Source: Clostridiales bacterium
GTDB lineage: Bacteria > Bacillota > Clostridia > Oscillospirales > Oscillospiraceae
Assembly: GCA_012729875.1 (NCBI GenBank)
Contig: JAAYCC010000109.1
Span: forward strand, 1 to 6,288
Direction of reading: 5' to 3'
Length of the DNA: 6,288 nt
The position numbers were made by a program, and so were the translations under genes. The notes under the pieces were generated by a model. That model saw nothing but the letters and a program-made list of their open reading frames with translations. It did not search any database and had not been told where the DNA came from. Shown here piece by piece: positions 1 to 4,665 of the stretch. The first letter of the stretch is position 1. Every line of letters begins with the position of its first letter.

Positions 1-486
1 GAGAGCAAAGAAACTCAGAATAAAAAGGTTCCAGTACCCTCTCTTGCCGGGAAAAGCTATGATCAGGCCCTCTATGAGCTGACGGCGGCCGGTCTGCTCC
101 TCACCAAGACTGAGGATGTCTATAGCGACACTGTCTCGGATGGCTATGTTGTTTCCCAGAGTCCAGCTGCGGGTACTGAGCTGAAAAAAGGCGACCTTGT
201 CACAGTGACGCTGTCCAAGGGCCCCGAGCCCGCTCCCAGCCCCACGATGCAGTCGATCACGGCGCTGGGGGGAGCCGGAGGCAGCATCAGCCCTCAGGGT
301 CTTGTCCAGGTTGAGGAGGGCGGCGAAATGACCTTTACGATCACGCCGGACGATGGATTTGTAATTCGCGAGGTAAAGGTTGACGGCGCAGATGTGGGAG
401 CAGTTTCCAGCTATACCTTCAGCAACGTGACGGAAAGCCACACCATTTATGCGGTTTTTAAGCCTGAAATCTTTTCGGAGGACTGA
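1..486 (+). CDS. C-terminal part of a PASTA-domain envelope protein with InlB-type B-repeat (5' partial)
   Basis: The reading frame is open from the first base and stops with TGA at 484-486, so 161 C-terminal residues are visible and the start lies outside the window. Visible residues about 10-74 form one PASTA domain: VPSLAGKSYDQAL, the central VVSQSPAAG turn at 50-58, and the closing KKGDLVTVTLSKGP. PASTA domains bind peptidoglycan or muropeptides outside the cell and occur at the C-terminus of PknB/Stk1-type Ser/Thr kinases and of some penicillin-binding proteins. After a short Pro/Ser linker (75-81), residues about 84-155 match the divergent InlB B-repeat / bacterial repeat pattern (GGSISPQG, TFTITPDDGFVIREVKVDG, YTFSNVTESHTIYAVF). 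No kinase or transpeptidase residues are in view, so the full protein could be either kind or neither. An ATG membrane-protein gene follows after 29 bp with no terminator, which suggests co-transcription. Confidence 0.85.
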   Translation, partial: ESKETQNKKVPVPSLAGKSYDQALYELTAAGLLLTKTEDVYSDTVSDGYVVSQSPAAGTELKKGDLVTVTLSKGPEPAPSPTMQSITALGGAGGSISPQGLVQVEEGGEMTFTITPDDGFVIREVKVDGADVGAVSSYTFSNVTESHTIYAVFKPEIFSED

Positions 487-515
487 AAAGTAAATAGAGA
501 GGAACGGTTGCGGAT

Positions 516-1433
516 ATGACGGTAAAAGAGAGAAAACCGAGGACAAAAAAGTTTGAAACCATAGTTTACGTTGTTCTAAGGCTTATAGTGATAGGCATTA
601 TGGTACGCGGAATTATGACAAAAAATGTCAGTGAGGTCGTATACTGTGTCCTGACCCTTATCCTGTTCATGCTTCCGTCCATAGTGGAACGCGGGCTTAA
701 AATAGACCTGCCTTCCACACTTGAAATAATAGTTCTGCTGTTCATCTTCGCGGCGGAAATTTTGGGCGAGGTGGGCCAGTTCTTTGAGCGCGTAAAGAAC
801 TGGGATTTGATTTTACATACCACCAACGGATTTCTTATGGCGGCCATCGGCATAGCGCTAATAGACGTTCTGAACAGAAGCCCTAAGATCAACCTCTCAA
901 TGTCTCCGTTCTTTGTGGCCTTCGTTGCGTTCTGTTTCTCAATGACCATAGGCGTGCTCTGGGAGTTCTACGAATACACCGCCGACCGATGGTTTGGTAA
1001 GGATATGCAGAAGGACACGACGGTGACGCAGGTCATATCGGAGGAATTTAACCCGGACGGACTAAAGCCGGCCATGGTGGTCACCGATATCACACAGACT
1101 GTAGTTTACGGTACAGTAGGGGGCGAGGAGACTGCCGTGGTTTTGGACGGTTATGTTGACATTGGACTCTACGATACCATGGAGGACCTTTTTGTCAATC
1201 TTATAGGTGCACTGACCTTTTCAATAATCGGCGCGTTATATGTCAAGAGAAAGGGAAAAGGTCAGGTTGCAGACGCTTTTATTCCGAAAATGCTCATGCC
1301 GGAGGAAGTGAGGGAACTTGAAGAACTTCGCGCGGACAGGCGGAAAAAACTCAAGAATCGCCTCGGCATATCACAGGTAGGCGATGCGGCAGGCGAAACC
1401 TCCGACTCCGTCAGTGACCACCTCGGCGAATGA
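516..1433 (+). CDS. DUF2238-like six-helix membrane protein
   Basis: This 305-residue integral membrane protein has no known reaction. Helices are predicted at about 15-34, 38-57, 66-84, 98-119, 130-149 and 222-243. The basic N-terminus (KERKPRTKK), the basic loops near 58-62 and 120-124, and the basic tail (KRKGKGK from 244) all fall on the cytoplasmic side, which fits the positive-inside rule. Motifs resemble the DUF2238/YjdF family: WDLILHTTNGFLMA (96-109), LWEFYEYTADRWFG (148-161) and YDTMEDLFVNLIGAL (219-233). Between helices 5 and 6 lies an extracytoplasmic insert of about 60 residues (162-219) with alternating hydrophobic, beta-like sequence. A charged helical stretch (260-285) and a Ser/Asp/Gly-rich tail end the protein. 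The start is the first ATG, preceded by AGAGGA at 498-503. The 3' end overlaps the convergent phosphoesterase gene by 63 bp. The family call comes from recognised motifs, not a search. Confidence 0.85.
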   Translation: MTVKERKPRTKKFETIVYVVLRLIVIGIMVRGIMTKNVSEVVYCVLTLILFMLPSIVERGLKIDLPSTLEIIVLLFIFAAEILGEVGQFFERVKNWDLILHTTNGFLMAAIGIALIDVLNRSPKINLSMSPFFVAFVAFCFSMTIGVLWEFYEYTADRWFGKDMQKDTTVTQVISEEFNPDGLKPAMVVTDITQTVVYGTVGGEETAVVLDGYVDIGLYDTMEDLFVNLIGALTFSIIGALYVKRKGKGQVADAFIPKMLMPEEVRELEELRADRRKKLKNRLGISQVGDAAGETSDSVSDHLGE

Positions 1434-1841
1434 CGGCTTTATCCTGTCTCCGCAGGAACCGGGGTTCAGCAGTGTCACCGCACCTATGGTTTCAAGCCGC
1501 GCCAAATGGGTGTGACCGTATAGAGCCAGCGCTGCGCCCGATTCACAGGCCGCCTGTGCAAGTCCATACAGAAAACCGCTTTTTACGCCGTACAGATGCC
1601 CGTGTGTCATGAAAATTTCAACTCCGTCTGCGGAGACCAGCCCGGTTTCCGGCAGAGATGAGTCGCGATCGCAGTTTCCACGAACCGCCTTGAGCGGAAT
1701 TTGTGGAAACTGCTTTTTTATTTCGCCGATTTCCTCCGAGCCGTCGCCGAGAAAGAGTATCATGTCCGGACGGCAGGCCTCAACAGCGTAGAGCATCGGA
1801 GATATGTTGCCGTGAGAATCGGAAAAAACCGCGATTTTCAT
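1371..1841 (-). CDS. YfcE/MJ0936-family metallophosphoesterase
   Basis: This 156-residue soluble, presumably cytoplasmic phosphodiesterase belongs to the calcineurin-like superfamily and is of normal length for the YfcE/MJ0936 branch. The di-metal site is complete: DSHGN (D8, H10, N12), GDG (D33), RGNCD (N56, D58), THGH (H80, H82) and YGHTH (H110, H112). The LLNPGS segment typical of the family follows near residue 124. Family members hydrolyse artificial phosphodiesters with Mn2+ or similar ions. The physiological substrate is generally unknown, and nothing here identifies it. The ATG at 1841-1839 has an AGGAGC site at 1853-1848, 6 nt upstream. The gene diverges from the small-gene cluster and converges on the DUF2238-like gene. 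The AVRGNCD region is encoded across a strong inverted repeat that acts as a terminator on the other strand. Confidence 0.93.
   Translation of the reverse strand: MKIAVFSDSHGNISPMLYAVEACRPDMILFLGDGSEEIGEIKKQFPQIPLKAVRGNCDRDSSLPETGLVSADGVEIFMTHGHLYGVKSGFLYGLAQAACESGAALALYGHTHLARLETIGAVTLLNPGSCGDRIKPSFAEVVTDGVGGFACRIAYL
1671..1719 (+). terminator. Strong plus-strand intrinsic terminator inside the phosphoesterase gene
   Basis: The perfect 11-bp inverted repeat GCAGTTTCCAC (1671-1681) / GTGGAAACTGC (1703-1713) is directly followed by TTTTTT (1714-1719). The stem can continue inward with one G-U and two A-U pairs, then after a 2-nt bulge with CCGC (1685-1688) / GCGG (1694-1697) around a 5-nt loop. 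The T-run is on the plus strand only, so it should end plus-strand transcripts: the PASTA/DUF2238 operon whose last stop is at 1433. The opposite strand has no T-run beyond the hairpin. It lies antisense to codons 43-57 of the phosphoesterase. Confidence 0.8.
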
Positions 1842-1909
1842 AATAATGCTCCTATCTGTAACGAAGATTTTTCACGGGAATATATTGGTGGTGTAAGGGG
1901 GCGAAAACT
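1842..1909. promoter_or_regulatory. Divergent promoter gap between the phosphoesterase and small-gene cluster
   Basis: This 68 bp gap must hold the promoters and leaders of both the leftward phosphoesterase gene and the rightward small-gene cluster. It contains AGGAGC (1853-1848, minus) and AAGGGGG (1895-1901, plus), the two ribosome binding sites. A perfect 8-bp palindrome AATATATT (1879-1886) offers a TATATT -10-like hexamer on each strand. Neither direction has a convincing -35 at 16-18 bp spacing, so the exact promoters are not resolved. GAATA at 1878-1882 resembles a sporulation sigma-G/F -35 element, but no matching CATNNTA follows. Confidence 0.4.
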
Positions 1910-2155
1910 ATGGGTGATTTTGAAAAGCTGCGCAAAGAGCTGCTGAACGGAGATAAGGCGCAGAAAGTCAAAAACATTGTTAATTCTGCTGAGGGGAAAC
2001 GCATCGGGAAGAATATAGACGGCGAGGCGCTGAGGAAGGCAGCCGAATCCGGTGATCAGGAGACACTCAGTAATATATTGGGCAAGGTTCTTTCTACCGA
2101 CGACGGTAAGGATCTGGTGCGACGTATAGAGGAGAGTCTGGGAAACAAGCAGTAG
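1910..2155 (+). CDS. Small helical protein of unknown function, first gene of cluster
   Basis: I do not recognise this 81-residue protein as a named family. It is charged, lacks a signal peptide, transmembrane segment, cysteine and tryptophan, and reads as almost wholly helical. It carries a degenerate internal repeat: residues 25-36 (NSAEGKRIGKNI) and 62-73 (STDDGKDLVRRI) align as S-x-[DE]-G-K-x-[IL]-x-x-x-I, separated by an A-A-E-S-G-D helix break at 44-49. Short clostridial proteins with this EGK...AAxxGD...EGK layout are familiar to me, but not a function. The start is supported by AAGGGGG at 1895-1901, 8 nt before ATG. The next gene begins 12 bp after the stop, so the two are very probably co-transcribed. 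A long antisense frame covers the region, but it has no ribosome binding site and is rich in His, Arg and Phe. Confidence 0.8.
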   Translation: MGDFEKLRKELLNGDKAQKVKNIVNSAEGKRIGKNIDGEALRKAAESGDQETLSNILGKVLSTDDGKDLVRRIEESLGNKQ

Positions 2156-2161
2156 GAGGGG
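2154..2161 (+). promoter_or_regulatory. Ribosome binding site overlapping the preceding stop codon
   Basis: AGGAGGGG sits 6 nt before the ATG at 2168, and its first two bases belong to the TAG stop of the 81-aa gene. It selects ATG 2168 over the out-of-frame ATG at 2164. A ribosome ending the first gene would stop on this site, which favours coupled translation. Confidence 0.8.
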
Positions 2162-2167
2162 ATATGC

Positions 2168-2533
2168 ATGAGCGAGTTTGACGAAATGCTGAACGGCATT
2201 CTGTCTGATCCCGGACAGATGAAAAAGATCATGAGTATCGCCGGCTCGCTTATGGACAGTGAGAAAAAGCAGCCGGAGCAAGAGGTGGAGCCTGTGAGCG
2301 GGAACGTCCTCTCTGGGCTTTCCAATATGCCGCTTGGGGATATCATGTCCACAGCAAAAAAAGTATTCGGTTCCGGGGTCGGTGGCAGGAGCGAAAAGAC
2401 GGCCTTGCTTGCGGCGATGAAGCCGTGGATGTCGGACAAAAGGCGCAACAAGCTGGACAGAGCAATAAAGATGGCAGCCGCCATGCGTGTGGGGCTTGTG
2501 CTCTTTAAGAAAACGGAGGCTGATAAAGAATGA
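2168..2533 (+). CDS. Small protein of unknown function with KPW...RR..K.DRAIK helix, second gene of cluster
   Basis: This 121-residue protein has no name I can give. Its N-terminal third is helical (MLNGILSDPGQMKKIMSI, from residue 7), the middle (30-75) is polar and probably flexible, and the C-terminus (79-115) is a conserved-looking basic helical pair: LLAAMKPWMSDKRR, then LDRAIKMAAAMRVGLVLF. The pattern L-L-x-x-[LM]-K-P-[WFY]-[LM]-[ST]-x-x-R-x-x-K-[LIV]-D-x-A-I-K recurs in small uncharacterised clostridial proteins from memory. There is no transmembrane segment or signal peptide. It starts behind a near-perfect ribosome binding site and its stop TGA overlaps the next ATG (ATGA at 2530-2533), so the second and third products are probably made in a fixed ratio and may act together. 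Confidence 0.8.
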   Translation: MSEFDEMLNGILSDPGQMKKIMSIAGSLMDSEKKQPEQEVEPVSGNVLSGLSNMPLGDIMSTAKKVFGSGVGGRSEKTALLAAMKPWMSDKRRNKLDRAIKMAAAMRVGLVLFKKTEADKE

Positions 2534-2811
2534 ACAGATATGCGGGAAACGCCGGACTTGTGGAGCGTATACCGGAAAATCTTTCCCCCGCCGCCTCATA
2601 TGAAAGCCCCGGAAGAAAGATGGCCGGCCATAAGAAAAAACCGTCGGGTCTGTCGGACGTTCTCGGCGGACTCGGCGGTTTGCTCTCAAAAGTTAATGCT
2701 GCCGTACCTGATACGGAGGATCTGCTGCTGATAGGGATACTTTATCTGTTGTATCGTGAGAGCGGTGATATTGAGTTTTTGCTCATAGCCGGAGCAATGC
2801 TGTTTATGTAG
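2530..2811 (+). CDS. Small protein with hydrophobic C-terminus, third gene of cluster
   Basis: This 93-residue protein of unknown function divides into three parts. Residues 1-38 are polar and basic (KKKP at 35-38). Residues 40-58 hold a Gly/Leu-rich helix (GLSDVLGGLGGLLSKV). The C-terminus has two short hydrophobic segments (65-75 and 83-93) split by the acidic RESGDIE and preceded by DTED. The segments are too short for two full membrane spans but could form a hairpin or a peripheral membrane helix. The protein ends directly on a hydrophobic residue. GGAGG at 2515-2519 lies 10 nt before the ATG, and the ATG overlaps the previous stop. The end overlaps the convergent anchored-protein gene by 8 bp. 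An alternative frame from 2540 is only a shadow. Confidence 0.78.
   Translation: MNRYAGNAGLVERIPENLSPAASYESPGRKMAGHKKKPSGLSDVLGGLGGLLSKVNAAVPDTEDLLLIGILYLLYRESGDIEFLLIAGAMLFM
2635..2669 (-). terminator. Candidate minus-strand terminator inside the third small gene
   Basis: On the minus strand, CCGCCG (2669-2664) can pair with CGACGG (2646-2641) in five of six positions around a 17-nt loop, and is followed at once by TTTTTT (2640-2635). It lies about 135 bp past the stop of the trpS-tagO-wecB operon (2804). The stem is short with an A-C mismatch, so this is a weak call. Confidence 0.3.
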
Positions 2812-3517
2812 CTGGCGGGATGAATATATCGTCCTCAGGAGTAGCCGGATTTGTAACGACGGAGCTCATTGAGTAAATTATCTTCCCGTCCTCCAAAATT
2901 TCAGCCGCAACCAGCAGGCCGTTGCTGACGGAGACGTACATATGGTTTACATAACGTCCGTCTTCGCTTTCGTATTCTGTATAGATACAGTTTTCGCCGA
3001 GCTTCTGCTCATAATCAGCGGCAGTTATACGCTCAATAGGCACATCCGCAAGTTCCTCATAGGTGATGAGCCTTGCGTAGCGGTCAAGCGTATTTCTGTC
3101 GTATTCCGAGATGGGTGCGGAAACGACCGCGGCAGAATCGTCATACCATCTGTAGACCATATCGCCCGTGAAGAGGGTGCTCTTGGTAAGCTTGCCTTGC
3201 TTGTGGTCTATACGCATTAAATCGCCGTTTTTCCAGACTTTAACGGCGGCTGTGGATTCGCCGTTTTCCCAGAAGGACGTTATTTTATATTCACGTGAGT
3301 AAGCCTCTGTGCGCGACAGATTCCCAAGTGCAGCCTGAACAGTCTTAGGATTCACAGACAAAAGGCCGTTTTCGCCGCCGACGCCGGATTCGGAGTCGGG
3401 CTTTGGCAGCGATATGGTGGGTGTTTCCTCCGGTTTATGGAAAACAGAAAACAGAATAGCGCCAATTATGATGACGGCGATCAGTGCGGTTATTATTATG
3501 GAGCTCTTTTTATTCAT
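2804..3517 (-). CDS. Membrane-anchored extracytoplasmic protein, LolA-like fold suspected
   Basis: This 237-residue protein has a short basic N-terminus (NKKS), one hydrophobic helix at 7-26, a Pro/Ser/Gly-rich linker (28-55) and an extracytoplasmic domain to the C-terminus. No lipobox cysteine follows the helix, so it is probably an uncleaved anchor. The domain is built of alternating strands: VKVWKNGDLMRID (92-104), LFTGDMVYRWY (115-125) and a late EILEDGKIIYSM strand, ending in an F-I-P-P motif. This resembles LolA/outer-membrane-lipoprotein-sorting-like domains found on many clostridial surface proteins. That is my inference from pattern, and the function is unknown. GAGGAA at 3531-3526 lies 8 nt before the ATG, and ATGA (3517-3514) overlaps the epimerase stop. 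Translational coupling to wecB suggests a role in wall polymer handling or the envelope. Confidence 0.8.
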   Translation of the reverse strand: MNKKSSIIITALIAVIIIGAILFSVFHKPEETPTISLPKPDSESGVGGENGLLSVNPKTVQAALGNLSRTEAYSREYKITSFWENGESTAAVKVWKNGDLMRIDHKQGKLTKSTLFTGDMVYRWYDDSAAVVSAPISEYDRNTLDRYARLITYEELADVPIERITAADYEQKLGENCIYTEYESEDGRYVNHMYVSVSNGLLVAAEILEDGKIIYSMSSVVTNPATPEDDIFIPPAT

Positions 3518-4665
3518 AGGCAGAATTCCTCGGGTGGAATGTCGCTTCTATGGAATCCGAAAAGCAGGGCGTCCGCAATTCTCGGGCAGGCCTGACCGTC
3601 ACCGTAGGGATTTATGGCCCTAGCCATGCTGCTGTAGAGGGATTCATCATCCAGGAGCTGCGTTGCAAGGGCATATATCCGATCTTCGTCAGTACCTGCC
3701 AGCTTTACAGTACCTGCCTCGACGGCCTCAGGACGCTCGGTCTCACAGCGCAGCACAATGACGGGCTTGCCCAGCGCGGGAGCTTCCTCCTGAATACCGC
3801 CGCTGTCGGTCATAACAAAGTAGCTCTTTGACATCAGACGGTGCATCTCCATAGCGTCCAGCGGCTCAATCAGGCGGATATTTGATGCGCCGCCGAGATA
3901 TTCTTCCGCACTCTCACGGACATAGGGACTCAGATGTACGGGGTATACGATATCTATGTCGGGGTTGTCCTGAGCTAGTCGGCGCACGGCGGTAAAGATA
4001 TTTTTCATTGGCTCGCCGTAGTTCTCGCGGCGGTGGCAGGTGAGAGTTATGACGCGCCTTGAGCCAAAGTCTAGATTTTTAAGCTCGGGCGTGGCGAAAC
4101 GGCCGTCGCCAACGGTGTATTTCATGGCGTCTATGACGGTGTTCCCGGTTACAAATATTTTCCCGCCGACATTTTCACCTATCAGGTTCTGCGCATTCTG
4201 CGGCGTCGGTACGAAGTGGTAATCAGCCAGTCTGCCGATAAGGCTGCGGTTCATTTCCTCTGGATAGGGGGAGTAGCGGTCATATGTGCGCAGGCCCGCT
4301 TCGACATGCCCGACGCTTATCTTTGCGTAGAAGGCCGCAAGAGCGCTTGCAAAGGCGGTTGTTGTGTCACCGTGGACAAGCACTATATCCGGCTCGGTCT
4401 CTCTCAGGACTTCTCCCAGGCCGTACAGTATACGTGACGTGATGTCTGTGAGAGTCTGGTCTGCCTGCATGATGTTCAAATCAAAGTCCGTTTTTATTGA
4501 AAAACAGTCCAAAACTCCGTCCAGCATCTCTCTGTGCTGGGCTGTAACGCACACAAGACTGCAAAACTCGCTTCTGCTTTCCAGTTCCTTTACAAGGGGC
4601 GCCATCTTTATGGCCTCCGGGCGGGTACCGAAAACTGACAGGACTTTAATTTTCTTTTCCATCAT
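3514..4665 (-). CDS. wecB: UDP-N-acetylglucosamine 2-epimerase (non-hydrolysing)
   Basis: The enzyme interconverts UDP-GlcNAc and UDP-ManNAc in the cytoplasm, supplying ManNAc for wall teichoic acid linkage units or other polymers (WecB/MnaA family). With this start it has 383 residues, the usual family length. Visible motifs, numbered from it: GTRPEAIKMAP (13-23), VHGDTTT with D100, GHVEAGLRT with E122, PEEMNR with E136/E137, GNTVID (174-179), TCHRRENYGEP with H211, then SGGIQEEAP and the ERPEAVEAGT nucleotide-binding loop. These match the known catalytic Asp/Glu/Glu and His positions. I chose ATG 4665 because GGAGAG (4676-4671) lies 5 nt upstream. ATG 4662, 8 nt from the site, is equally possible. 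A longer frame to 4692 lacks a ribosome binding site and would overlap tagO by 47 bp instead of 20. Its stop overlaps the next ATG. Confidence 0.96.
   Translation of the reverse strand: MMEKKIKVLSVFGTRPEAIKMAPLVKELESRSEFCSLVCVTAQHREMLDGVLDCFSIKTDFDLNIMQADQTLTDITSRILYGLGEVLRETEPDIVLVHGDTTTAFASALAAFYAKISVGHVEAGLRTYDRYSPYPEEMNRSLIGRLADYHFVPTPQNAQNLIGENVGGKIFVTGNTVIDAMKYTVGDGRFATPELKNLDFGSRRVITLTCHRRENYGEPMKNIFTAVRRLAQDNPDIDIVYPVHLSPYVRESAEEYLGGASNIRLIEPLDAMEMHRLMSKSYFVMTDSGGIQEEAPALGKPVIVLRCETERPEAVEAGTVKLAGTDEDRIYALATQLLDDESLYSSMARAINPYGDGQACPRIADALLFGFHRSDIPPEEFCL

Noticed and set aside
1344..1385. Inverted repeat ATCGCCT / AGGCGAT (1357-1363, 1379-1385) around the phosphoesterase stop, with a minus-strand T6 at 1349-1344
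   Set aside because: The T-run is 7 nt away from the stem base and the loop is 15 nt, so it is not a convincing intrinsic terminator for the phosphoesterase.
1442..1457. TCCTG / CAGGA hairpin just after the DUF2238-like stop
   Set aside because: It is a short 5-bp stem with no T-run, so it does not explain termination of the plus-strand operon.
1838..2689. Open frame of 283 codons on the minus strand antisense to the small-gene cluster
   Set aside because: It has no ribosome binding site, its His/Arg/Phe/Leu-rich composition is typical of antisense shadows, it matches no domain I know, and it is opposed by three forward genes with good ribosome binding sites and tight spacing.
2977..2994. 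CTGTATAGATACAG hairpin followed by TTTT on the plus strand, downstream of the small-gene cluster
   Set aside because: The stem is only about 5 bp with mostly A-T pairs, and the T-run is 4 long. It is too weak to call the cluster's terminator.
3223..3265. Three alternating arms CGCCGTT / AACGGCG / CGCCGTT that could form mutually exclusive hairpins like an attenuator
   Set aside because: They lie inside the anchored-protein gene and arise from repeated Asn-Gly codons (ENGE, KNGD) and Ala-Val codons. There is no leader position, and only a weak T-run follows.
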